Below, one piece after another: positions 8,180 to 16,959 of a stretch of 64,000 nucleotides of DNA. The position numbers and the translations under genes are program-made. Each line of letters opens with the position of its first letter. The stretch's first letter is position 1. The DNA is from JAGGTJ01 sp964457545 (GTDB lineage Bacteria > Desulfobacterota > DSM-4660 > Desulfatiglandales > Desulfatiglandaceae): positions 150,497 through 214,496 of the forward strand of contig CAYWEN010000004.1 of assembly GCA_964457545.1 (NCBI GenBank), written 5' to 3'. A model generated the notes under the pieces. That model was not told the origin of the DNA. It saw nothing but the letters and a program-made list of their open reading frames with translations, and did no database searches.

Positions 8180-8270
8180 TGTTTATCTGCAGACTGGTTT
8201 TTGGGTAGCACTATGTAATTTTTCAGCTTTTCCCCCTGCATAACCGGGCGCTGAGATCGCAGAAAAATAG

Positions 8271-8282
8271 CCATTTACGGAT
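8271..8282 (-). repeat. Dispersed repeat R1, reverse copy before rplA
   Basis: CCATTTACGGAT with a flanking AAAAA run and a GATCGC-like segment (8251-8270) on the left. On the minus strand this reads ATCCGTAAATGG, a short spacer, TTTTT, as in the other copies. Confidence 0.6.
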
Positions 8283-8329
8283 AAAAAAAGCAGGGTCTAT
8301 ATTTTAATAATAAGGAAGGAACTTTAGAT

Positions 8330-9040
8330 ATGCCTAAAAGAGGAAAAAAATACAGGGAAAAGGCCAAAGCTGTGGATCGAACAAAGAGATATGATCTTAA
8401 TGAATCCCTGGATCTTGTACGTGAGTGTGCTTATGCAGCATTTGATGAGACTGTGGATATTGCTGTACGTTTGGGTGTTGATCCAAGACATGCTGATCAG
8501 ATGGTAAGAGGAACCGTTGTTTTACCTAATGGTATTGGCAAAAAAGTGCGTGTTGCAGTTTTTGCAAAGGGTGAAAAGGAAAAAGAGGCTCTTGAGGCAG
8601 GGGCTGATTTTGTTGGATCAGATGATCTTGTTGATAAGGTACAAAAAGGATGGCTTGATTTTGACAAAGCTGTTGCAACTCCCGATATGATGGGGGCTGT
8701 TGGGAAATTGGGCCGTATATTGGGACCAAGGGGGTTAATGCCGAATGCAAAGCTTGGCACTGTTACTTTTGATGTAGGAAAGGCTGTGCAGGAATTAAAG
8801 GCAGGAAAGATAGATTTTAAGGTCGAAAAGGTCGGTATTGTTCATGCCCCTATGGGGAAGGTGTCCTTTGGCGGTGAAAAACTCCTTGAAAACATAGCAG
8901 CATTCCTTAGGACGATTGTAAAACTTAAGCCTGCTGCCAGTAAAGGGACTTATCTAAAGGGAATAGCCCTGTCTTCAACTATGGGACCGGGGATTAAAGT
9001 TGATCCGCTTAGTGTGAGGGATCTTTTGAAAAGCCAATAA
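8330..9040 (+). CDS. rplA: 50S ribosomal protein L1
   Basis: A 236-residue protein of normal L1 length, with the signature GPRGLMPNAKLGT at about 131-143. L1 forms the mobile L1 stalk at the E site and often represses its own rplKA mRNA. The ATG at 8330 is preceded by AAGGAAGGA. The downstream spacer to rplJ is 1.6 kb, far longer than usual. Confidence 0.97.
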   Translation: MPKRGKKYREKAKAVDRTKRYDLNESLDLVRECAYAAFDETVDIAVRLGVDPRHADQMVRGTVVLPNGIGKKVRVAVFAKGEKEKEALEAGADFVGSDDLVDKVQKGWLDFDKAVATPDMMGAVGKLGRILGPRGLMPNAKLGTVTFDVGKAVQELKAGKIDFKVEKVGIVHAPMGKVSFGGEKLLENIAAFLRTIVKLKPAASKGTYLKGIALSSTMGPGIKVDPLSVRDLLKSQ

Positions 9041-9270
9041 CTGTTTGTATCGGTTGGGTATTTTAACGATAAGGTCTGGGCATGGACTGTTTTTTTTGTT
9101 TTCATGCTATTGGCAAGATTATTGATAGGTCATTATATGGCTATTCCGGAATCTTTTTGATGATCTTGTTCGTAAACATACCTTAGGAACTCTATACCAA
9201 ATGGACAGGTATTTCGATTTTGCAAAACAGAGATATTGTCCGGCTCATTCTGAAACAGGCTTTTCAGGTT

Positions 9271-9401
9271 CTTTTTATTCATAAATGGCCTTTTTGCACA
9301 ATCTCAGTCTCGATCTGCAGAATTTTTTGATTTTGTTCAAAAAAACCTTGTTTATAACTTGGAAATTCACCAGTGTCCGTGTTCTGTTTGTGGATGGGCA
9401 C
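9271..9401 (+). repeat. Composite repeat, most complete copy (R1, middle module, R2-like end)
   Basis: R1 core ATTCATAAATGG is at 9277-9288, then CCTTTTTGCACAATCTC, then GATCTGCAGAAT. The middle module TTGATTTTGTTCAAAAAAAC starts near 9327. The end is CACCAGTGTCCGTGTTCTG plus TTTGTGGATGGGCAC (9368-9401). It joins, in one unit, pieces found separately elsewhere. Confidence 0.65.
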
Positions 9402-9988
9402 GAGGTGATTTTTTGTGTTGCCTGATCAATAGGGCAATCTTGCATATATGTTTTATTGTACATTTTTTTTGTTTGTACATTATTTTTTTATACAGTCAAA
9501 GACAGTAGGTGCTTTTTAAAAATGGGTATATGGGTATAATGATGTGCTTGTATCCTGTTGAGGCTTAAAATCTTGCCTGCCGAGACGAGTATTTTTTATC
9601 TTAATCAACACTATAACAGACTGTTCTTAAAGCAACTGCTTGTTTAATCAGGTGGTTTTATATGGTAGTTGTTGAAGATGGTTCCCCGGCCTGGTTTGTC
9701 TGCAGTACTTGGGGCAGGCGGGTGCAGATATTGTGATTTGTTATTGATGCAAACCGTATAAACTTTTTGACAGTCATATCTTGTTATTGAAAATCAGTTT
9801 TAAGGCCTTGGCTTTTGTCTGTTGGAGCTGTTTTTTTATGTTTGTTTCTAAATCTGAAGACAGCCCGGCTGGTAGCCATTTTCAGGCATATGTCTCTGCC
9901 TTTGTATCTCTGTTTTAATCAGATGTCCTATGCAGGAAAGGTCTTTTGAACTGATTTGACTCTCCACAGGTATATATTTTAGTGCCCG

Positions 9989-10013
9989 TCCGGAAACAGA
10001 TTTTGGTCACTAT
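9989..10013 (-). repeat. Dispersed repeat R2, reverse copy
   Basis: The reverse complement reads ATAGTGACCAAAATCTG then TTTCCGGA, matching 5413-5440 and 12287-12315 with few differences. Confidence 0.65.
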
Positions 10014-10282
10014 CTAATACCTTGTGATTTATTGCTTGGTAGTAATTGTTTTGTCCTCTGTTTTTGACTGGAACTGAAATTTTTGCATTATCTTCAATCT
10101 TGTTCAGGACAAGGTCTTTTGCATGATGCAAAGGTTTCTAAGAAAGGTGCATGTAAGATGTTTTTTGTCTGATAAACAGGCTCTGATTGAGATTTTGTCA
10201 AACAGAGCCTGCTGAATCTGCTTGTATGTGCAACACAGGCAAATTCCTGATGATAAGTGTTGTATATGCTGACTGCAATAGC

Positions 10283-10312
10283 TTGATAATAAAAACATTT
10301 AGAGAGGATAAT
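10283..10312 (+). promoter_or_regulatory. Candidate promoter and leader start for rplJL
   Basis: TTGATA (10283-10288) and GATAAT (10307-10312) are 18 bases apart, each five of six to consensus. Initiation near 10319 would give rplJ a leader of about 320 bases, long enough for the L10-L12 autoregulatory structure known in other bacteria. That structure was not itself identified. Confidence 0.45.
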
Positions 10313-10641
10313 CTTTATGGCCGCCTGTCAGGGTATAAGTTTTTTTGCTCTGGATGGTTTTTTTGGGGTGGTCTTTTTTTATTGTTTTCTTGTTTGCCAG
10401 GATAAGTTGTATGCTTTTACTGAAGTCTTGTAAAAGACATCTGTTTGTATCTGTATTTGTTGAATGTGCAGAGTTTTTTGAGCATATCTTCTTGAGCAAA
10501 AAGTTTTCCGGCCAGACTGTCATTGATTATTCAGCCCTTATATGGCCTATATAGATAATCTTAAAGTTATAAGCCGGGTTGTTCTCTCCCGTTTTTTATT
10601 GGGATATTTGCAGCATACCGTCAAATTGAGAGGAGGTGAAC

Positions 10642-11160
10642 ATGAAAAGAGAGGATAAAGTACAACTGGTAAATGATCTGCATTCTAAGCTTGAAAAGGC
10701 TAACGGTAATTTTCTTGTTGATTATCAAGGCCTTAATGTTGAGGCTATCAATGAACTCAGAAAGGGGCTCCGGAAATCCAATACTGAATTTCAGGTTGTA
10801 AAGAACAGGTTGCTCAAATTGGCAAGCAGGGATACAGATACGAATATGATCGTGGATTTTATGCAAGGGCCCTCTGCCATAGCGATTACCTACGATGATG
10901 TGGTTTCTCCTGCAAAGGTTCTGGTGGATTTTGCAAAAGAGAATGAAAAACTTGATATTAAATGTGGTCAGATTGCTGGTAACGTGCTTAATGCAGAAGA
11001 TGTTAAACGGCTGGCTTCTCTTCCAGGGAGAGAACAATTACTGGCACAGACTCTTTCTGCTATGCAGGCTGTGCCGGGGTCTTTTGTTAGAGTTTTGAAT
11101 GCAGTGATTGTTAACTTGCTGAATGTCCTGAAAGCTATTGAAGAACAAAAAAACAATTAG
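10642..11160 (+). CDS. rplJ: 50S ribosomal protein L10
   Basis: A 172-residue protein starting MKREDKVQLV. L10 anchors the L12 dimers of the ribosomal stalk to 23S rRNA and, with L12, usually represses its own mRNA. The ATG at 10642 has AGGAGG five bases upstream; the in-frame GTG at 10636 overlaps that site. It is followed 43 bases later by rplL. Confidence 0.96.
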   Translation: MKREDKVQLVNDLHSKLEKANGNFLVDYQGLNVEAINELRKGLRKSNTEFQVVKNRLLKLASRDTDTNMIVDFMQGPSAIAITYDDVVSPAKVLVDFAKENEKLDIKCGQIAGNVLNAEDVKRLASLPGREQLLAQTLSAMQAVPGSFVRVLNAVIVNLLNVLKAIEEQKNN

Positions 11161-11203
11161 TACCCAAGCGTAAATAAAAACAATGGAGGTTTAAATAACG
11201 GAT

Positions 11204-11590
11204 ATGGCTGATAATATTACCAAAGAAGATGTTATTGAATTTATTTCAAATATGACGGTTCTTGATCTTTCCGAATTTGTGAAGGAACTGGAAGAAAAAT
11301 TTGGTGTAACGGCTGCGGCTCCGGTGGCAGTGGCAGTAGGGGGTGCTGGTGGTGAGGCACAGGAAGCAGCACCTGAGAAAACCGAATTTGATGTAGTTCT
11401 TACAGGTGTTGGTGACAAAAAGATCCAGGTAATAAAGGTTGTTCGCGCTATTACAGGATTGGGGCTTAAAGAGGCAAAGGCTGTTGTAGATGAGGCTCCT
11501 GGTCCTGTTAAAGAAGGTGTAACAAAAGAAGAAGCAGAGGAGATCAAGTCTCAACTTGAGGAAGTAGGAGCCTCGGTAGAGATTAAATAG
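11204..11590 (+). CDS. rplL: 50S ribosomal protein L7/L12
   Basis: A 128-residue protein: N-terminal dimerisation domain (1-35), alanine/glycine-rich hinge (about 36-55) and C-terminal factor-binding domain with GLGLKEAKAVVDEAP. L12 recruits EF-Tu and EF-G. The nearest strong ribosome-binding site (GGAGG, 11185-11189) is 14 bases before the ATG, an unusually wide gap. A stop at 11192-11194 excludes longer in-frame starts. Confidence 0.97.
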   Translation: MADNITKEDVIEFISNMTVLDLSEFVKELEEKFGVTAAAPVAVAVGGAGGEAQEAAPEKTEFDVVLTGVGDKKIQVIKVVRAITGLGLKEAKAVVDEAPGPVKEGVTKEEAEEIKSQLEEVGASVEIK

Positions 11591-11720
11591 TATCTGTCTT
11601 CAGATCTGTATGCTATAGAGTTTCCTGTCCAGATATGTAATGCTTTTTACAATTTTTACAAGATAAAGGCAATTAGGTGTTGTGTAGAGTGCCTTGTTTG
11701 CTTTGTTTGATCCAATACGT

Positions 11721-11758
11721 CAGATATTGTAAAAAAACAACCATTTATGGATAGAAAC
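11721..11758 (-). repeat. Dispersed repeat R1, reverse copy after rplL
   Basis: GATATTGTAAAAAAACAACC then ATTTATGGATAGAAAC; the core is at 11741-11752. The reverse complement gives the usual core, T-run and ACAATATC order. Confidence 0.65.
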
Positions 11759-12175
11759 TGTTTTATAAGGCTGTTCGCAAATTAGGGGTATTTTTCCGAA
11801 ACCAGGGTTTACCTGAAGCCTTGCAGGTATTATGCGTTTTAATATTCTTGGAATGTTTTTCATATAACCTGTTTTTATGCGGTCATGTGCGGGTAAGCAT
11901 ATGCTTTGGGAAAAAGGCTTTGCGTACAGCCTTATGCTTATTAATATCTTCCAACAATACCTATCTGCAAGTGGTTTTGGATTCTCATAGATTTTTACTT
12001 GCCATTCCTAATCATATTGTTTGCCTGTGTATAAATTGTAAACATATGAATCAAGCTTTAAACATTCCCTTTTGTGTAATCTTGCTTCTGTTTGAAATTG
12101 CAGTCTGACTGTACGATAATTATTGGTAAAGATATCAAAAGATATATGCTTGTTTATTTAAGGTAAATGCCTAAT

Positions 12176-12320
12176 CCGGTTTCCACCCATTTGCGGGATT
12201 TTTTTGTGGAACATGTGTAACGCCGCCCTGTAATCATTGATTTCAGTGATCTTGTGCAAAGGATCTTGTTTGCAGAGCGGGAAACCGGATAATGACCAGA
12301 ATCTGTTCCTGGATGAACAC
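12176..12320 (+). repeat. Composite repeat, degenerate copy with intact R2
   Basis: An R1-like start (TTTCCACCCATTTGCGG), then the middle module GATCTTGTGCAAAGGATCTT from 12249, then R2 GGATAATGACCAGAATCTG plus TTCCTGGATG at 12287-12315 and AACACC. The module order matches 9271-9401. Confidence 0.6.
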
Positions 12321-12548
12321 CAAATCTATAACTGGCTGTTTTGTCCGGTTGTTATGTCCGGATTTTAATCATGGAAACATATCTTTTTGTGGTCGGATTT
12401 TTTACATGCCTTTGTCTTGAACAAACCTTGCCCGGTTATGAATGGATATTGATATCGGATAATGTTCGGGCCTGTTTGATCCTACAGTCCTGTTGCAAAA
12501 AAATGAAACAGATTTTCATCCACATATAGGCAATGGATACAAACAAGT

Positions 12549-12564
12549 TTCCAATCCATAAATG
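12549..12564 (+). repeat. Dispersed repeat R1 immediately before rpoB
   Basis: TTTCCAATCCATAAATG with the core at 12554-12564, followed by CGGCTTTAATGCAAGAAGG. The last bases form the rpoB ribosome-binding site. Confidence 0.5.
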
Positions 12565-12590
12565 CGGCTTTAATGCAAGAAGGAAATGCT

Positions 12591-15500
12591 ATGCCAGAAA
12601 AAAAAGGTAATATAAAACGAGTCAGGAAGAATTTTGGGAAAATAAAGAAACTTTTTGATATTCCAAATCTTATAGATATGCAAAAAAGATCTTATGAACG
12701 TTTTTTGCAGAAAGATATTCCGCCTGAAGAGAGAGAAGATATAGGTTTGCAAGCTGTTTTTAACGGGATATTTCCTATACATGATTTTGCCGAGACCTCT
12801 TCTTTGGAATTTGTAAAATATACATTTGAAGATATTAAATATAGTGCTGACGAATGTCTTAATAAAGGCATGACATGGGATGTTCCTTTAAGATTGACTG
12901 TGCGTTTGGTTGTTTTTGATACAGATATTGATACCGGTGTCAAAAGTATAAGAGATATCAAGGAGCAAGATATCTATTTTGGGTCCATACCAATGATGAC
13001 AGATGCAGGGACATTCATCATAAATGGAACAGAAAGAGTGGTTGTTGGACAGCTTCACCGTTCGCCAGGAGTCTTTTTTGGACATGACAAGGGGAAGAAA
13101 CATTCAAGTGGCAAGGTGCTTTATTCAGCAAGGATAATTCCCCTCAGGGGTTCGTGGCTTGATTTTGAATTTGATCCAAAAGATTATCTCTATGTTCGTA
13201 TTGACAGAAGACGTAAGTTTCCGGTCACAATACTGTTAAAGGCCTTGGGGTATTCCACGAAAGAGCTTTTGACTTACTTTTACCAGACTGAAGTCATTCG
13301 TATAGGCAAAGATGAATGCTGGCAGGAAGCCAATGTCAAGAACTTATATTCTAAAAAACTTAGCAAGGATATTGTCAATCCTGAAACAGGGGAAATTCTG
13401 GCCAAAAAGGGCGACAAGTATACCAAACGTCTGGACAAGAAACTCAAGGCAAATGGTATAACTCACATTCCCATTGATATTAAAGAGCTTGTAGGCCGTG
13501 TTGTTGTTGATGATCTTGTTGATCCTGAAACAGGAGAGGTCTTGCTCGAGGCAAATCAGCCTATTACAGAGGAGGCCCTTGAACTGATACAGGAAAAAGG
13601 AATAAATGAGATAGAGGTGCTCATTCTTTCCGGGCAGAATGTGAGCAGTACGATCAGGGATACTATGCTTTTGGACAAGATCAATTCTCCGGATGAAGCT
13701 GTTTTGGATATATACAGAAAGATGCGTCCCAGCAGACCACCAACCCAGGAGATTGCCTATAATTTCTTCAATAACCTTTTTTTCAACATCAATACCTATG
13801 ACCTGTCACGGGTAGGTCGTCTTAAGATGAATTACCGTTTGAATATGGATGTTCCTCTTGAGTACAGGGTTTTAAAAAGAGAGGATATATTGTTAACAGT
13901 TGCAGAACTGATTCGTCTTAAGAATACGGATTCAGCTGTAGACGATATTGACAATTTGGGAAACAGGCGTGTGCGGGCAGTTGGTGAACTTTTAGAAAAT
14001 CAGTACAGAGTGGGAGTGATCAGGATGGAAAGGGCCATCAAGGAAAGAATGAGCCTTCATGAGGTAGAAACCTTGATGCCATATGATTTGATTAATTCAA
14101 AACCTGTTACAGCGGTTGTCAATGAGTTTTTTGGTACGAGTCAGCTTTCCCAGTTTATGGATCAAACCAATCCCTTGTCTGAGATCACTCATAAAAGGAG
14201 ATTAAGCGCCTTAGGTCCTGGTGGTTTAACAAGAGAACGGGCAGGTTTTGAAGTGCGGGATGTACACCCTACTCATTATGGCAGGATTTGTCCTATTGAA
14301 ACACCGGAAGGTCCCAATATTGGTCTTATAGTTTCTTTGAGTACATATGCAAGAGTGAATGATTTGGGTTTTATTGAGACTCCATACAGATACGTACAGG
14401 ATGGTGTGGTATTGGACAAGATTGAATATCTGTCTGCTCTTGATGAAAAGGATTATCCAATAGCCCAGGCAAATGCCCCTTTGGATGAAAACAACAGATT
14501 TATCAATGAAGAAGTGACTGTAAGGATAGAAGGGGAGGCAGCAAAGGTTCCTGCCAAGGAAGTTCGCTATATGGATATTTCACCTGATCAGTTGGTGAGT
14601 GTTTCTGCTGCCTTAATACCTTTTTTGGAGCATGATGATGCTAACAGGGCATTGATGGGGTCCAATATGATGCGTCAGGCCGTGCCTTTGCTGAAAAGTC
14701 AGGCGCCTCTTATAGGGACAGGAGTGGAACGAGTCATTATGCGGGATGCAGGTACCTCTGTTATTGCCAGAAAAGACGGTGTTGTGGTAGATGTTGATGC
14801 ATCGCGGATAGTTGTCAGAACTACTGATGAATCTGACAAGGGATACACGGATGTAGAAATATATCGACTTGCCAAATTTCAGCGGTCAAACCAGAACAGT
14901 TGTTATACTCAAAAGCCCACAGTAAGAAAGGGAGATATTGTTACCAAGGACATGACCATAGCAGATGGCCCTTCTTCTGAATTGGGGGAACTGGCACTTG
15001 GGCAGAATGTAATGGTGGCCTTTATGCCTTGGGGGGGCTACAATTTTGAAGATGCAATTCTTGTCAGCGAACGGGTTGTTCAGGAAGATCGCTATACATC
15101 GATTCATATAGAAGAATTTGAGTTGGTAGCAAGGGACACGAAGCTGGGCAAGGAAGAGATTACGCGGGACATCCCGAATGTTGTGGAAGATGCCCTTAGA
15201 CACTTGGACGAAAGTGGTATTGTAAAGGTGGGGGCTGAAGTTAAGCCAGGTGATGTGCTGATTGGCAAAATAACCCCAAAGGGTGAGACCCAACTTTCTC
15301 CGGAAGAAAAACTTTTAAGGGCCATTTTCGGAGACAAGGCCGGTGATGTCAAAGACAGTTCCTTGCGGGTTCCGCCAGGTGTTCAGGGTGTTGTAATAGG
15401 TGCCAGGGTTTTTGCCAGAAAAGGTGTTGAAAAGGATGCAAGGGCACTTGCTGTAGAGGCTGAAGAAATAGATAGACTAAAAAAAGACCTTGCTGATGAA

Positions 15501-16715
15501 ATTAATATTCTTGCCAGTATTGTCAGGGACAGGCTTAAGATATTGCTGGTTGGCGAAACGTTAAAGAGCGATCTGCTTGAAAAAGAAAAGGGTGCAACTG
15601 TTTTGCCGGCAGAAAAACCCATTACAGCAGAAGATATTGACAGGATTGATCTTGAAGAATGGTTAGGAGCAGATATTAATGCCCATATGGAAGTTATTGA
15701 AGAGGTGGAAAATATCATCAATAATTATATGGATAAGGTTGAGCGTATTAATATCTTGCTTAAGGATAAAATAGACAGGTCCGATCTTGGTGATGAGTTG
15801 CCTCCGGGAGTTATAAAGATGGTCAAGGTCTATATAGCCGTGAAGAGAAAATTGTCTGTCGGGGACAAGATGGCCGGTCGGCATGGTAACAAAGGCGTTT
15901 TATCGAGGATACTTCCTGTTGAGGATATGCCATATTTTGCTGATGGAACTCCGGTTGATATTGTTTTAAATCCTTTGGGGGTACCTTCAAGGATGAATGT
16001 TGGACAGGTGCTGGAGACTCATTTGGGCTGGGCGTCCTATGAATTGGGACGAAAGATTGGTGCCATGGTTGACAGTATTAATGGGAAAAAGGATATTGAT
16101 GCACTGAAGGCAAGGCTTAAAGATCTTTTAAGTCCACAGGAATATGAGAATGCTTTTGAAGGATTTTCTGATGAAGAGGTTATAGAAAAGGCTGCTTTGC
16201 TTAAAAATGGCCTTCCAATGGCAACCCCTGTTTTTGACGGGGTAAATGAAGATGAAATCAGAAAGTATTTGATTGAGGCGGGGTTGCCGGTAACAGGCCA
16301 GGCAAGGCTTTATGATGGCAGAACAGGGGAACCGTTCAATCAGGATGTTACTGTTGGCATGATGTATATGCTGAAACTGCATCACCTTGTTGATGACAAA
16401 TTGCATGCCCGTTCTATTGGTCCGTATTCATTGGTTACACAGCAGCCCTTGGGAGGCAAGGCACAGTTTGGTGGTCAGAGACTGGGAGAAATGGAGGTGT
16501 GGGCCATGGAATCGTATGGGGCTGCATATTCTCTTCAGGAATATTTGACAGTTAAATCAGATGATGTTGTTGGTAGAACGAGGATGTATGAAAGAATTGT
16601 AAAGGGCAACAATGTCCTTGAACCTGGATTGCCAGAATCTTTTAATGTTCTGATCAAAGAACTGCAGAGTCTGGGATTAAAGATTGATCTTTTTGAAGAT
16701 GTTCATACGGATTGA
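12591..16715 (+). CDS. rpoB: DNA-directed RNA polymerase subunit beta
   Basis: 1374 residues, a normal length for Desulfobacterota RpoB. Recognisable regions include the rifampicin-pocket segment FFGTSQLSQFMDQTNPLSEI and the region around GRHGNKGV used for nucleotide binding. With beta-prime it forms the catalytic cleft of RNA polymerase. The ATG at 12591 is chosen because AGAAGGAA lies seven bases upstream; an ATG at 12573 precedes that site. rpoC follows after 244 bases, again a wider gap than usual. Confidence 0.97.
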   Translation: MPEKKGNIKRVRKNFGKIKKLFDIPNLIDMQKRSYERFLQKDIPPEEREDIGLQAVFNGIFPIHDFAETSSLEFVKYTFEDIKYSADECLNKGMTWDVPLRLTVRLVVFDTDIDTGVKSIRDIKEQDIYFGSIPMMTDAGTFIINGTERVVVGQLHRSPGVFFGHDKGKKHSSGKVLYSARIIPLRGSWLDFEFDPKDYLYVRIDRRRKFPVTILLKALGYSTKELLTYFYQTEVIRIGKDECWQEANVKNLYSKKLSKDIVNPETGEILAKKGDKYTKRLDKKLKANGITHIPIDIKELVGRVVVDDLVDPETGEVLLEANQPITEEALELIQEKGINEIEVLILSGQNVSSTIRDTMLLDKINSPDEAVLDIYRKMRPSRPPTQEIAYNFFNNLFFNINTYDLSRVGRLKMNYRLNMDVPLEYRVLKREDILLTVAELIRLKNTDSAVDDIDNLGNRRVRAVGELLENQYRVGVIRMERAIKERMSLHEVETLMPYDLINSKPVTAVVNEFFGTSQLSQFMDQTNPLSEITHKRRLSALGPGGLTRERAGFEVRDVHPTHYGRICPIETPEGPNIGLIVSLSTYARVNDLGFIETPYRYVQDGVVLDKIEYLSALDEKDYPIAQANAPLDENNRFINEEVTVRIEGEAAKVPAKEVRYMDISPDQLVSVSAALIPFLEHDDANRALMGSNMMRQAVPLLKSQAPLIGTGVERVIMRDAGTSVIARKDGVVVDVDASRIVVRTTDESDKGYTDVEIYRLAKFQRSNQNSCYTQKPTVRKGDIVTKDMTIADGPSSELGELALGQNVMVAFMPWGGYNFEDAILVSERVVQEDRYTSIHIEEFELVARDTKLGKEEITRDIPNVVEDALRHLDESGIVKVGAEVKPGDVLIGKITPKGETQLSPEEKLLRAIFGDKAGDVKDSSLRVPPGVQGVVIGARVFARKGVEKDARALAVEAEEIDRLKKDLADEINILASIVRDRLKILLVGETLKSDLLEKEKGATVLPAEKPITAEDIDRIDLEEWLGADINAHMEVIEEVENIINNYMDKVERINILLKDKIDRSDLGDELPPGVIKMVKVYIAVKRKLSVGDKMAGRHGNKGVLSRILPVEDMPYFADGTPVDIVLNPLGVPSRMNVGQVLETHLGWASYELGRKIGAMVDSINGKKDIDALKARLKDLLSPQEYENAFEGFSDEEVIEKAALLKNGLPMATPVFDGVNEDEIRKYLIEAGLPVTGQARLYDGRTGEPFNQDVTVGMMYMLKLHHLVDDKLHARSIGPYSLVTQQPLGGKAQFGGQRLGEMEVWAMESYGAAYSLQEYLTVKSDDVVGRTRMYERIVKGNNVLEPGLPESFNVLIKELQSLGLKIDLFEDVHTD

Positions 16716-16959
16716 TCCGTGTTTTATACGATGATTAAAGCTGTAAAAAAGGTCAAACGCAGTGATTTAAGGAACAAAACCATTGGTAAGACATTTTTTG
16801 GATAATTAAGTTGTGATGGTTCCGTAGAAAGTTGAAAAACCTGGTTATATTTACGAAGCACTGCTTGTCAGACTTGTTAATAATACAGTATGTACACAAT
16901 GTATGTTGCTAAGATTTTTTAGACTTTTTACGAGGGCATCAGGTTGTTAGGAGGGGACA

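Larger units (their letters stand above)
9041..10641. other. 1.6-kb spacer between rplA and rplJ
   Basis: No coding sequence is supported; the short frames lack ribosome-binding sites or family resemblance. It contains one nearly full composite repeat (9271-9401), a reverse R2 copy (9989-10013), a good promoter (10283-10312) and a leader of about 320 bases before rplJ. Base composition is T-rich on the plus strand. Confidence 0.6.
11591..12590. other. 1.0-kb spacer between rplL and rpoB
   Basis: No gene is supported. It holds a reverse R1 copy (11741-11752), a degenerate full composite copy (12176-12320) and a forward R1 copy whose right flank runs into the rpoB ribosome-binding site (12554-12564). 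rpoB could have its own promoter here, but no clear -35/-10 pair stood out. Confidence 0.55.

Noticed and set aside
10317..10433. A 38-codon hydrophobic small open frame in the rplJ leader with AGAGAGG upstream
   Set aside because: The predicted transcription start (about 10319) lies inside it, composition is T-rich noise, and no family match is evident.
11821..12108. A 95-codon plus-strand frame in the rplL-rpoB spacer
   Set aside because: It has no plausible start signal, has random-looking composition in a T-rich region, and no recognisable domain.
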